From WHSW01 sp963769945 (GTDB lineage Bacteria > Actinomycetota > Thermoleophilia > Solirubrobacterales > 70-9): a stretch of 64,000 bases of DNA. This document shows positions 1 to 8,919 of the stretch, one piece after another (the first letter of the stretch is position 1; each line of letters begins with the position of its first letter). The notes beneath the pieces were generated by a model. The model worked only from the letters and a program-made list of their open reading frames with translations, ran no database searches and was not told the DNA's origin. The stretch is from the NCBI GenBank assembly GCA_963769945.1, contig CAVYOA010000007.1:3527-67526 (forward strand). The letters run 5' to 3'. A program made the position numbers and the translations under genes.

Positions 1-524
1 GATGTAGAAGTCGGCGACGCCGAGGTTGGTGATCCAGTTCTTGGTCCCGTCGATCACCCATTCGTCGCCGTCGCGGACCGCCTTGGTCCGCATCCCGCCC
101 GGATCCGAGCCGGCGTCGGGCTCCGAGAGCGCGAACGCCGGCGACCACTCGCCCGAGGCGCACTCGGGCAGGAAGCGCTGCTTTGAGCTCGTCGCGAGCC
201 GAAGAGGCTGATCGGCAGCGTGCCGAGCTCCTGCACCATCAGGATCAGCGCCGAGGACGCGCACGCCTTGGCCACCTCCTCGATCGCCATGTTGAGCATC
301 AGCGTGCCCGGTGCCGGTGCCGCCGTGCTCCTCGGAGAACGGCAGGCCCATGAGGTCGTGGCTGGCGAACAGCTCGCGGATGTCGGTCGGGTACTCGGCC
401 TTCTCGTCGATCTCGCCCGCCCGCGGCGCGACCTGCTCGACGACCATCTTGCGGATCGTCTCGCGGAAGTCCTCGAACTCCTGCGGGATCGAGTAGGCGG
501 GTCGACGCTCGTCTCGGTGCTCAT
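1..524 (-). CDS. Acyl-CoA dehydrogenase, N-terminal part (runs off the window, frameshifted)
   Basis: The minus strand starts at ATG 524 (MSTETS) and encodes the N-terminal helical domain of an FAD-dependent acyl-CoA dehydrogenase. The C-terminal half lies outside the window. Recognisable pieces sit in different frames: an early stretch reading FEDFRETIRKMVVEQVAPRA, then GTLMLNMAIEEVAKACASSA, then a part corresponding to the TEPDAGSD-type flavin loop near 60-130. At least two frame changes are therefore present (near 320 and 190), probably indels in the assembly. It would oxidise an acyl-CoA at C2-C3. It is the first of three acyl-CoA dehydrogenases in the first 10 kb. The M43-like protease gene ends 5 bases upstream of its start on the same strand. 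Confidence 0.75.
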
Positions 525-529
525 CTGCG

Positions 530-2180
530 TCAGGCTAGACGGCCAGCTCGTCGAGGGCTACGCTTGACCCTGATCGAGGCCGTCTGCGTCGGCAGAGCCG
601 CCGTCGAGCCGGTGGCGGTGATCGTTGACCTTCGCCTTCGCCTTCCAGCCGTCTCTCGAGCAGCGCGAGCAGCTTGCGCTGCTTGGACTTCGCGAGCTTC
701 AGCCGCAGCTTCGCCGATCCGTTCGCTTGCGCCTGCGCGGACGCCGGCTTCAGCTTGAAGGTCTTCTTCGCCCGGCGGCCCTGTTGGCGCGCCGGAGCCG
801 CTTGGCGATGATCTTGCCGGTCGGCCGTCAGCTCGCAGGCTCGCTGCCGCAGCTGCCGGTGATCGAGAGCTTGCGCAGCTTCTGCTTCGCCTTCGCCTTC
901 GCGTCGAGCTCGACGCCACCGCCGCCACCACCGCCGCCGCCACCGCCGCCACCGACCGCCGCCACCGCCAGGGGTGACGGTCACGCTGATCGTCGCGGTG
1001 TCGCTGGCGCCGAAGACGTCGGTCGCCCGGACGCTGAACGAGTCCGGGCCCGCATAGCCGGCCGCCGGTGTGTAGGTGAGCGCGGCGCCGCTGCCGCTGA
1101 GCGTGCCGTGGTCGGGCTGGTCGCCGATCGCGTAGGTGAGCGCGTCACCGTCGGGGTCGCTGGCGCGATGCGTCGACTGCCACTGCCTGGCCCGCCGGGG
1201 TCGAGAGCGACCGGTCGGCGCGCCGTCGGAGCGCCGTTGCGGTACTGCGGCGGTCTGGTCGTGCATGCGATCGGTCTGGCCGGCGTGAACCGGTCCATGC
1301 ACGCGTCGTCGGCTGTAGTCCATGAAGTTCTCGACCGGGTCGTTGCCCGGCCGACGGGGCAGCTGTCGGTCGCCGGCGGAGCAGCCGAAGTACGGCTCGC
1401 CTCCGGCTCGGTGTCGTCGACGAAGTCGCCCGGTGGGCCGCAGCCGCCCTGGAAGGTGTGAAAGAGGCCGAGCCAGTGGCCGACCTCGTGGGTGGCCGTG
1501 TCGCCGAGGCCGTACGGCGCTGCGGACCCGCCCGGGAGCGACTCGTTCTCGACCACCACCCCGTCCATCACCGGGTCGCCGGCGTACTCGTCGGGAAACG
1601 TGGCCCAGCCGAGCAGGGTCGCTGAGGTCGACGACGTAGAGGTTGAGCGCCCGGGCGCCGCCCTCGCGCAGCGCCGTCTTCATCGCCGCTCTCCTCGGGC
1701 GTGTCGACCTCGAGTCGGCGACCAGCTCGGGTTGATCGTCACGTCGGTGTCGATCAGCTCGAAGACGACGCCGGTGTTGTCGCCCCCGCCGTGCCGCCGT
1801 TGAAGCGAGTCGTTGAGGACGCTGATCTGATCGGTGATCCGCTGCGGCGGCACTACGCCGACCGCCGGCGCTGTCCTGGATCACGTGGACGTAGACGGGG
1901 ACCCGGATCGGACCGGTGGCGCGGGCTCGCTGGGCCGGTCGCGGCCGCGGCGTCGCGAGCGCGCGCTCGTAGGCCTCCTCGACGTTCGGCTCGACCATGC
2001 CCGCCGCGGCGGCTTCCTCGGAGACGCGGGCGTGCGACTTGCGCGTCGGCTCCCGAGCGCGAACGGGTCGCAGTCGACGGATCCCGGGCGTGCCATCGCT
2101 GCCGCTGGCGGCGGTCGGACCCAGCGCGACGATCGCGGCGCAGGACACGACGGTGACAGAGGCCTGCCTTGAATCGCCAT
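530..2180 (-). CDS. Secreted M43-like zinc metalloprotease with Ig-like domain (frameshifted)
   Basis: The minus-strand frame is interrupted several times, but the family is clear. The pieces show the gluzincin/metzincin motif HEVGHWLGLFH near 1480-1510 and a downstream NFMDYS segment near 1310, as in pappalysin/M43 cytophagalysin proteases. A cadherin/Ig-like repeat (DPDGDALTYAIGDQPDHG ... DSFSVRATDVFGASDTATISVTV) follows at about 1150-990. A Gly-rich linker (poly-G codons near 915-955) comes next, then a Lys/Ala-rich C-terminal domain of the sort found in Thermoleophilia surface proteins. The likely start is ATG 2180, giving a short signal peptide (SVTVVSCAAIVALG) after one frame correction. 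The protein is probably secreted and degrades extracellular protein. Both the start and the end at about 530 are inferred across frameshifts. Confidence 0.7.
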
Positions 2181-2189
2181 CGTGCGATC

Positions 2190-2955
2190 GTAGCCGCGTT
2201 CGGCGGCTGGTCGAGGCATGGCGAAACCGATCGTCTTGTCGCGTCGAGCGCAGCTCGGACGCGACCAGCTCGCCGAGCACGCGGTAGCCGGCGATCGACG
2301 GGTGGTCGCCGTCGGCGGTGAGCTTCGCGAGCATCAGTCCTGGCGCGTCGGGATCCTCGAGCTCGTCGTGAAAGCCGATCAGCGGCACACCTTCCTCGCG
2401 TGCCGATCTCGGCGATCAGCCGGTTGAGCTCGGCGATCGGCTCGTCGGCGACGGGGTGGCCGTTGTTCCATGGCAGCACGTCGGCGATCGAGACCTCGAG
2501 CCCGAGCCTGCGCAGCCGGCTTCGACCATCGCGCCGCAGATCATCGGCCGCGTCTGCGACGGGCCGCCCTGTGCGATGTCGTTGATCCCGCCCTGGACGA
2601 TGAGCACGTCGGGCTCATCGTCGACGCACGCGTCGAGGCGCTGGCCGATCTCGTCGGTGCGCTCGCCGAAGACGCCGCAGTTTCGAAAACCAAGCCCTGG
2701 GTCAGCCTGCGTCGCCCAGTACTCGTACTGGCTGCGCTGGTCGTCGCCGAACCCGAGCGCCGCGCGTGCCTCGGGATCGGGGTCATATCCCGGCGTGCCC
2801 GAGGTGATCGAGTCCCCAAGCGCGACGACCTCGACCTCAGCCGAGCCAGCTTGCTCGCTGGCCGGGCTCTCGGCCGCCTCGTCCGCGCCGCAGCCGCCGG
2901 CCGCCGGCGCCAGCGCGACGGCGGCAAACGCTAGGCACCTACGTATACATGCCAC
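2190..2955 (-). CDS. SGNH/GDSL-family hydrolase, lipoprotein (frameshifted)
   Basis: A GTG start at 2955 gives a type II signal peptide ending in lipobox AAGGC (Cys near residue 22), so the product should be lipid-anchored outside the membrane. GDSI (block I, nucleophile Ser), GGIND (block III, oxyanion Asn) and DGDHPSIAGYR (block V, catalytic Asp-x-x-His) are all visible, as expected for an SGNH esterase/lipase. The chain moves to a second frame near 2470 and a third near 2390, so two indels are likely. No stop can be fixed in the joined frame, and the end given is approximate. The start overlaps the end of the SDR gene by 17 bases, which suggests co-transcription. The substrate cannot be told from sequence. 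Confidence 0.7.
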
Positions 2956-3770
2956 CGAACTGTCCGCCCGTCACGTTCAAGCACTGGCCGTGGACGTAGT
3001 TCGACAGCTCTGAGCACAGGAACAGCACCGGCGCGGCAGCTTCCTCCGGCTGAGCAGGGCGCCCGAGCGGGATGATCATCGCCGCCATCGAACGCATCTG
3101 CTCGGGGATGCCGAGGTCGACCTCCTCGCCGTCGCCGACCGAGACCGTCTCGCCCTTCTCCTTGGCCTGTGTCAGCCGCGTCTCGATGAAGCCGAAGGCG
3201 ACCGCGTTGCAGTTGATCTTGAACTGGCCCCACTCCTTGGCCAGCGTCTTGGTGAAGCCGACGACCCCGGCCTTGGCCGCCGAGTAGTTGACCTGCCCGG
3301 CGTTGCCCATCGTGCCCGAGATCGAGGAGATGTTGACGATCTTGCGAAAGCGCTCGGTGCCCTCGGCGGCTTCGGCCTTGGCCGCCTCGCGCCAGTGCGG
3401 CGCGATCGCACGGGTGACGCGGAAGGGGACGATCGTGTGGATGTCGAGCATCGCCTGAAACTGCTCGTCGCTCATCTTGTGCACGACCGAGTCCCAGGTG
3501 TAGCCGGCGTTGTTGACGATGATGTCGACTTCGCCGAACGCTTCGATGCGCCTTGGCAACGAGCTCGTCAGGGACGCCCGGCTTGGTCAGGTCGCCGGCG
3601 AAGACGGCCGTCTCGCCCTCGATCTCCGACGCCGCCTGCTCGGCGATCTCGCCGTCGATGTCGTTGATCAGGACCTTGGCGCCCTCGTTGATGAACAGCT
3701 CCGCGGTCGCGCGGCCGATCCCGCGCGCCGAGCCGGTGACGATCGCGGCCTTGCCGTCAAGCAATCCCAT
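2939..3770 (-). CDS. Short-chain dehydrogenase/reductase (FabG-like; one frameshift)
   Basis: This is an NAD(P)-dependent SDR of about 277 residues. The N-terminus carries the Rossmann motif TGSARGIG (residues 12-19). NNAG, the catalytic serine in NISSISGTMG and the YSAAK Tyr-Lys pair follow in order. The C-terminal region (LFLCSELSNYVHGQCLNVTGG) is typical of 3-oxoacyl/3-hydroxyacyl-CoA type reductases. The reading frame shifts once near 3550, between LTKPGVPDELVAKA and EAFGEVDIIVNNAG. The rest is uninterrupted. It lies between an acyl-CoA dehydrogenase upstream and the GDSL gene downstream on the same strand. A role in beta-oxidation-like CoA-ester metabolism is therefore plausible but inferred. 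Confidence 0.85.
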
Positions 3771-3840
3771 CTTCTAAATCACTCCCTGGTTAGGTTTCTG
3801 AGTTCGCGCACCGAGCGGTGCGAGCGCCGGACTTTAAGGG

Positions 3841-5080
3841 TCAGAGCCCCAGCTGGCGGCCGAGGATCTCCTTCATGATCTCGTCGGTGCCGCCGCCGAT
3901 CGGCCCCAGCCTCGCGTCGCGGAGCGCGCGCTCGACCCCGTATTCGCGCATATAGCCGTACCCGCCGAAGATCTGCACGCACTCGTCGGCGACCTCGACA
4001 CAGGCTCGTTGTGAGTGCAGCTTCGCCATCGTCACCTCGCGCAGGCCGGCGCTGATCGAGGGGTGGCCGAGCTCGCCGCGGGCGATCGCCTCGCGGCGCT
4101 CATCTTCGGGTCCGATGAACTCGCGCAGGGCGTGGTAGGTCAGAGCGCGGGCCGACTCGGCTTTCAGCGCCAGCTCGGCGATCTTGTGGCGGATCACCTG
4201 AAACTTGGCGATCGGCCGGCCGAACGCTTCGCGCTCGAGCGCGTAGCTGATCGCCGTCTCCAGCAATCGATGCATGCCGCCAACCGCCCCGAGCGCCATC
4301 AACAGTCGTTCCCACTGGAAGTTGGCCATGATCAGATAGAAGCCGCCGTTCGAGGGGCCCGAGCAGGTTCTCATCGGGCACCTCGACGTCGCTGAAGGCG
4401 AGCTCGGCCGTGTCGGAGGAATGCCAGCCCATCTTCTCCAGCTTCGCCGTCACTTCGTAACCGGGCATCTCGCGTTCGAGCAGCAGGAAGGAGATCCCGT
4501 GGTGGCCGCCGTCTGGCGTGGTCTTCACAGCGCAGACAAGGAAGTCGGCGCGCACGCCGTTGGTGATGAAGGTCTTGGCGCCGTTGACGACCCAGCCGTT
4601 GTCGACACGGCGGGCGTGAGTGCGGATCGAGGCGACGTCCGAGCCCGCGCCCGGCTCGGTGATCCCGAGCGCCGCAACCCGCTCGCCCTGGATCGCCGGG
4701 CGCAGAAAGCGCTCGTGCTGGTCGGGGGTGCCGAACTTGTATACGGGCGGGGTCGCGATCCCGGTGTGGGCGCCAAGGCCGGCGCCGACCCCGCCGGAGG
4801 CGCCGGCTGCCGCAAGCTCCTCGGCCCAGACCGCGTCGTGGACGTAATCGCCGCCCTGGCCGCCAAGCTCGGCCGGGTACTTGAGGCCGAGGAAGCCGAG
4901 CTCGGCGGCGCGGGTGTAGAGCTCACGGGGGAACTCGCGCGCTTCTTCCCAGGCGTCGACATTGGGCGCGATCTCCGCTCGCACCCACCGATGGATCGTC
5001 TCGCGAAGCTGCGCATGCTCGTCTGCGAACGGAGGCATCAGCGCTCGTGCCCCCGAGTCTTTGATCACGTTCGCCTCCAC
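3841..5080 (-). CDS. Acyl-CoA dehydrogenase (one frameshift)
   Basis: This is a full-length acyl-CoA dehydrogenase of about 413 residues starting at ATG 5080. Visible motifs are the helical N-domain with LGFLGLKYPAELGGQGGDY, the flavin-contacting ITEPGAGSD, NGAKTFITNG, FGRPIAKFQVIRHK, the FGGYGYM signature and the C-terminal GGGTDEIMKEILGRQ. The glutamate of QWERL sits where LCAD/isovaleryl-type enzymes keep the catalytic base, while the short-chain-type position is Gly. This points to the LCAD/IVD branch. One frame change occurs near 4370. The enzyme introduces an alpha-beta double bond into acyl-CoA and passes electrons to ETF. The SDR gene lies 70 bases downstream. Confidence 0.88.
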
Positions 5081-5127
5081 GCCGCCATCCTCCCATTTGC
5101 GACCGCTGCCAGCGCTACCGTCCGCTC

Positions 5128-5232
5128 ATGCTGAAGGGCTTTCGCGACTGTCCGCAATGTCTGACCGGTATTCCGGCGAAGGCGACGCGCTGCGCCTACT
5201 GCACGTCCGAGGTCGTGCCCGCAGTCTCCTGA
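5128..5232 (+). CDS. 34-residue zinc-ribbon microprotein or collapsed MscL-like remnant
   Basis: This small ORF runs from ATG 5128 to TGA 5230-5232. It has two CxxC knuckles (CPQC at residues 8-11 and CAYC at 22-25), which could form a rubredoxin-like zinc site. Its first residues, MLKGF, resemble the start of large-conductance mechanosensitive channels. Its CP-C-L---IP--A-RC--CTSEV tail resembles the zinc-ribbon tail on some actinobacterial MscL proteins, but the membrane part is missing. It could be a real microprotein, an internally deleted mscL, or an assembly collapse. It is divergent from the acyl-CoA dehydrogenase (47 bases between starts), and its last 37 bases overlap the end of the opposite Abi-alpha gene. 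No clear ribosome site is visible. Confidence 0.45.
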   Translation: MLKGFRDCPQCLTGIPAKATRCAYCTSEVVPAVS

Positions 5233-6032
5233 TCGCTGATCGCCTCGAACTCGGCGGTGTCGAGCGGTAGGCAGTACTCGCAGAAATGGCCGCCGAACGG
5301 AGTCAGCGTGATGCTTCGGCGCACGATCCTGGCCCGGCCGGTCGAACGAATGGCCTCGATTACGTCCGGCTGGGCCTCCAGCACCTGGTAGGCGGCCGGG
5401 TCCGAGAGCTCGTCGCGCGAGAACCAGATCAAGCCGAGGCGAAACAGGTTCGAGAGGTAGGCGGGCACGCGGTCTCTGTGGCGACAGCCGGCGTGGACGC
5501 CGATCATCGTCAGGCCTGGTGCGACGACGATCGAGCCGACGTCCAGCGGTCGCCAGGTGCGCACGTCGACGGCGGACTGAGGCCCTTCGGTTGCGAGCAA
5601 GCGCAGGATCCGCGCCTCGTCGGGGGAGAGCTCGCTGAGGATGCGCGCGTAGGCCGGGTGGTCGTCGCCTTGCTCACCCAGCTCCGACGAGCGCGTCAGT
5701 AGGTGATAGCCGCGCTCGCGCAACGGCTGGTTCGAGTCGGTGGTGCCACCGAGCATGCCGCTGAGACGGCCCTGAAGCTCGCTTACCCCGAGCGCCCGCT
5801 GAGCAGCGCCAAGGACCTCGTCGCGGGCGTCGGAAAGCAGCCCCAGTGGCGACTCGCCGGTCAGCGCCGCCCGTCCGACTCGCCGGCTCGCTCGGATCGC
5901 GCTTTGAGCTGACCACTCGGCGGTGCGCCACCAGGCGCCCGCCGCGATCCGAACGAGCCCGGGCGCTGCCTCCAACGCGGTGGGGTCGTCACCTCGGTCG
6001 CGTTGCTCGGCTCTGCTGCTTGGATCTGCCAT
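5196..6032 (-). CDS. Abi-alpha (DUF4393) family protein
   Basis: A complete 278-residue protein. Its central and C-terminal half (RGYHLLTRSSELGEQGDDHPAYARILSELSPDEARILRLL, then AGCRHRDRVPAYLSNLFRLGLIWFSRDEL, then RRSITLTPFG and a Cys-x-x-Cys in FCEYCLP) matches the Abi-alpha/DUF4393 pattern as I know it from Actinobacteria. The residues LSPDEARILRLL and LFRLGLIWFSR look like a winged-helix-type core. The N-terminal 100 residues are Ala/Arg-rich and less conserved. The family name comes from a lactococcal abortive-infection protein. Nothing around this gene suggests a defence island, and a housekeeping role is equally possible. Its 3' end overlaps the small zinc-ribbon ORF on the other strand. 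Confidence 0.75.
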   Translation of the reverse strand: MADPSSRAEQRDRGDDPTALEAAPGLVRIAAGAWWRTAEWSAQSAIRASRRVGRAALTGESPLGLLSDARDEVLGAAQRALGVSELQGRLSGMLGGTTDSNQPLRERGYHLLTRSSELGEQGDDHPAYARILSELSPDEARILRLLATEGPQSAVDVRTWRPLDVGSIVVAPGLTMIGVHAGCRHRDRVPAYLSNLFRLGLIWFSRDELSDPAAYQVLEAQPDVIEAIRSTGRARIVRRSITLTPFGGHFCEYCLPLDTAEFEAISDQETAGTTSDVQ

Positions 6033-6191
6033 CGCCCGTCAGGCTATCCGTGAATCGGTGACAGGGTGTCGATCTTGCGGCCGTGACCTCACACGGGCGG
6101 GCGATCGAGCGCGCGACGAACCCGTGCAGCGATCATTCCCCAAGCGCCGACTAGCGGAGCTTTCGACGCGAGGACGTGTTGAATACGGGAT

Positions 6192-7016
6192 ATGAACGAC
6201 GTCCAGCAAAGCGCCGGGACCGCTTCGATGGCTGCCCAGCAATGCTCACAGTGCGGTGGCGCGATCGCGCCCGACCAGCGCTACTGCCTCAACTGCGGTA
6301 ATCGCGTCGCTGCGCCGCGAACCGGCCCGCCGGAGTCCGCTGCGCCCGCTGTCGCGACGGAGCGCGTGGCTGTGCGATCCGAGCCGCGCCAGAGTGACTT
6401 CTCGCCGCTCGCCGCCGTGCTTGGCATCGCTCTGCTCGGCGGGATGCTGCTGATCGGCGTGCTCATCGGTCGTGGCGAGTCAGACGACGAGCAGGAGCCT
6501 CCCGTGGTCCAGTTGGAGGAGGCGACTACGCCAACCGGGCAGTCCCGCACACCGAACCCGCCAGCCCCCGCCGGGCAGGGAGAGTCGCAGGCACCGGCCG
6601 AGATCGTCAGCGACTGGCCGGCAGGCACCGAGGGCTTCACGGTTCGTCTCACCTCCACTCCGAAGCAGGGCGCGACCCCGGAGGGCGTCGAGTCCCTGCG
6701 CAGCGATGCCGAGTCCAAGGGTCTGAGCACCGTTGGCGTGCTCGACTCCGACCTCTATGCGAGTCTTGCACCGAGTGAGTGGGTCGTCTACTCAGGCATC
6801 TATGCGAATCGAAGCGATGCGGAAAAAGCAGTGAGCGACGTTCGGGCCGACTATCCCGGTGCAAGCGCGATCGAAGTTTCGACCACGCAGGCCAGCTCGA
6901 GCCAGCGAAAGCTCGAGCCGAGTGAGGACATGGGGGCCGTGGTCTCGCCGACCGACACCGGCGCGCCGGCGCCCGCAGCGAGTGACAATCGGGCCCTAAG
7001 TGACGCCAGTGGCTGA
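6192..7016 (+). CDS. Membrane-anchored zinc-ribbon protein with SPOR-like domain
   Basis: A 274-residue protein. An N-terminal cytoplasmic zinc ribbon (CSQCGG at about 18-23 and CLNCGN at about 33-38) is followed by a Pro/Ala-rich spacer. One transmembrane helix comes next (AAVLGIALLGGMLLIGVLIG, residues about 76-95), then an acidic Pro-rich linker. The C-terminal domain at about 145-235 contains FTVRLTS, WVVYSGIYANRSDAEKAVSDVRADYPGA, the beta-alpha pattern of SPOR peptidoglycan-binding repeats. The arrangement predicts an inner-membrane protein with an extracytoplasmic cell-wall contact. It is the first of three genes packed on the plus strand (next start at 7021). The cargo or partner of the zinc ribbon is unknown. 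Confidence 0.7.
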   Translation: MNDVQQSAGTASMAAQQCSQCGGAIAPDQRYCLNCGNRVAAPRTGPPESAAPAVATERVAVRSEPRQSDFSPLAAVLGIALLGGMLLIGVLIGRGESDDEQEPPVVQLEEATTPTGQSRTPNPPAPAGQGESQAPAEIVSDWPAGTEGFTVRLTSTPKQGATPEGVESLRSDAESKGLSTVGVLDSDLYASLAPSEWVVYSGIYANRSDAEKAVSDVRADYPGASAIEVSTTQASSSQRKLEPSEDMGAVVSPTDTGAPAPAASDNRALSDASG

Positions 7017-7020
7017 GACG

Positions 7021-7573
7021 ATGACCTTCAAGCAACGACTACGAGCATCGTTTAAGACTCGCCCTCGAACTCCCGTCGCCAGCACCGCAACTACGCCGGT
7101 GCCCAAACAGGCAGCTCCTGCGGCGCAGGCTTCCGCTCCGGCCGGCGCGGCCACCAATCACAGTGAACGCGAGCGCCTCGCCCGCGAGTTCGCCGCAATG
7201 CAGTCGGATCTCGGCGGGCTCGTCTATGAGATGGCCAGCCGCGACCACTTTCGCCTCGACGTCCTCAGCCAGCAAGCGGCGAAGCTTCGTCTCGTCGACG
7301 CAGAGCTCGCCCGCGCCGAGGGCAGAGCGGCACCGGCGGCTGTCGGTTGGCAATTGTCCGAGCTGCTCGACGCCGCTAGTCGCCGGCGCCGCGTTTTGCG
7401 CCGGCTGCGGCAGAGCGCTGGCGAGCCAACAGGCGGCTGTGGCGCCGGCGTCCCCGGCGCCGGTCGCGCCGGCACACGCCCCGCCCGCGAGCGCGACGAC
7501 CGCGGTGACCGCCCACGGCACGCCAGTGATCCAGCCGAACTCCTCAGAAGTTCAGGCCGGTGGCTCGAGATGA
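7021..7573 (+). CDS. Coiled-coil zinc-ribbon protein (one frameshift)
   Basis: From ATG 7021 the frame encodes a basic Ala/Pro-rich N-terminus. A helical/coiled-coil segment follows (ERERLAREFAAMQSDLGGL, RDHFRLDVLSQQAAKLRLVDAELARAEG). At about 7340-7350 the conserved sequence passes into the +1 frame, giving a zinc ribbon (NCPSCSTPL ... FCAGCGRAL) and an Ala/Pro-rich tail that ends at TGA 7573. A single extra base near GTCGGTTGG would explain the break. The stop overlaps the ATG of the next gene (ATGA at 7570-7573), which supports the joined reading and an operon. GTG codons at 7000 and 7009 are alternative starts. I recall similar coiled-coil plus CxxC proteins in other Thermoleophilia, but their function is unknown. 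Confidence 0.65.
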
Positions 7574-8898
7574 AGTTTCCGCGCCAGCTCAATCTGCTCG
7601 CGGCGCGTCCCGATCGCGCCTCGCTGGTGCGCTTCGCCTCTTTTCGCTGGGCGGCTCTGCCGATCACCAATCGTCGCTGGACGGCGCCGATGGCGGCAAC
7701 CGCGCTCGGCTTCGGCATCTTTGCCGGTGTGGCGATCGGTGCCGGGGAGGAAGCGTCACGTGGCCCCGAGGGCCCGATCATGGTTCAGATGCCGCCCGCC
7801 GCCGACGACGCAGTTGCCGCCGGCTCGGGCAAGCCCGGCAACTCCGCTTCGCCCACGTCCGCGGGTTCCGGTCAGGGCTCGAGCGTAGGCCCACCACCAC
7901 CGCAAGATCTCGGCACCATCACGCCTGCCGCGCCGGCGACCGGTTTCGAGACTCCGCCGATCGCACCGGCGCCACTGGCGCCGGCGGTCAGCACCGCGCC
8001 GGAGACGGCGACGGATGACGCCACCACGGTTACCGAGTCCGCCGACAGCGTGCCAGTGCTGACGAAGCTAGCCGGGACGATCGTTCGCCAGAATCCGAGA
8101 GCCGGCAGCTATACGATCGCCGCCAAGACGGGAACGCTCTCATCGATTCACACGGTCGAGCCCCCGAACGTCGCCGAAGCGGTCGAGGTCGAGGCCCGCA
8201 CCCTCGCCAACGGAACTTTCGACGAAGGCTCCAAGCGCAAGCTCGATGGCCGCCGCAAGCGCGTCTCGCTCACGGGTACCGTCACCTACCGCGACCCGGT
8301 CGCCAACGCCTACACCGTCTCGGGCGTCGGCTCCTCGCTGTTGGTCACGGTCGGTCCTGAGACAGCGCCGCCCTCGCTAGGCGCCAAGGTCGAGCTCGAT
8401 GCGCGCTTCGTCACCAGCCCCTTCGAGGCTGAGTTCATTCCGGCGACGCCGGCCGAGAAGCGCAAACGCGCCGAGCCGCCGATTCCGGGCTGCGGGCCGT
8501 CCGGCGGGAGTCCCAATGTGCCCGAGCAGACTCTGCGCCAGGACGCCGTCAAGGTGATCACCGAGGAGAACCTCAGCGATGACACGGTCAGCGCACCGGT
8601 TCAGCTCGAGGGCATCGTTCAGGGCGTCTGTCGCAGCGAGCGCAAGCTGATCGTCTCCGCTGACGATGTCGACGAGTCGGGCGCCGACATCACGCTCAAC
8701 GCTCCCGGCGACATCGGACTGAAGAAGATCGATCCCGGCGAGGCGGTACTGGCGACCGCGGTGATTAGCGACGCCGGGATCTATCGCCTCACGGCGCTGG
8801 CCAGCGACGACCGCGCCAAACGCGCCGACAACCCGGATCTAATCCAGACGAGCGCAGGCGACGAGCCCACGAGCGAAGAGGGCGACGCAGCCCGCTGA
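7570..8898 (+). CDS. Membrane-anchored extracytoplasmic protein with repeated beta-rich domains
   Basis: A 442-residue product starting at ATG 7570 inside the stop of the previous gene. A cytoplasmic N-terminus (FASFRWAALPITNRRW) precedes one membrane helix (MAATALGFGIFAGVAIGAG, residues about 40-58). A long Pro/Ala/Thr-rich linker (to about 155) follows. At least two, probably three, related OB-like beta units come next: LAGTIVRQNPRAGSYTIAA, then SLTGTVTYRDPVANAYTVSG, then LEGIVQGVCRSERKLIVSADD. A single Cys pair (GCGPSGG and VCRSE) lies in the outer part. No catalytic motif is visible. It closes the three-gene cluster with the SPOR and coiled-coil zinc-ribbon proteins and may form an envelope complex with them (inference). 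Confidence 0.65.
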   Translation: MKFPRQLNLLAARPDRASLVRFASFRWAALPITNRRWTAPMAATALGFGIFAGVAIGAGEEASRGPEGPIMVQMPPAADDAVAAGSGKPGNSASPTSAGSGQGSSVGPPPPQDLGTITPAAPATGFETPPIAPAPLAPAVSTAPETATDDATTVTESADSVPVLTKLAGTIVRQNPRAGSYTIAAKTGTLSSIHTVEPPNVAEAVEVEARTLANGTFDEGSKRKLDGRRKRVSLTGTVTYRDPVANAYTVSGVGSSLLVTVGPETAPPSLGAKVELDARFVTSPFEAEFIPATPAEKRKRAEPPIPGCGPSGGSPNVPEQTLRQDAVKVITEENLSDDTVSAPVQLEGIVQGVCRSERKLIVSADDVDESGADITLNAPGDIGLKKIDPGEAVLATAVISDAGIYRLTALASDDRAKRADNPDLIQTSAGDEPTSEEGDAAR

Positions 8899-8919
8899 CT
8901 GGGTCGCCGCCGCCGGGCC

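Noticed and set aside
3807..3822. CGCACC/GGTGCG hairpin between the acyl-CoA dehydrogenase and SDR genes as a terminator
   Set aside because: Only 6 bp with no U-run, between genes of one direction; too weak to claim.
5196..6032. Abi-alpha protein as evidence of a phage-defence island
   Set aside because: The family name comes from one abortive-infection protein. Here it is a single chromosomal gene flanked by metabolic and envelope genes, with no other defence, toxin or mobile genes.
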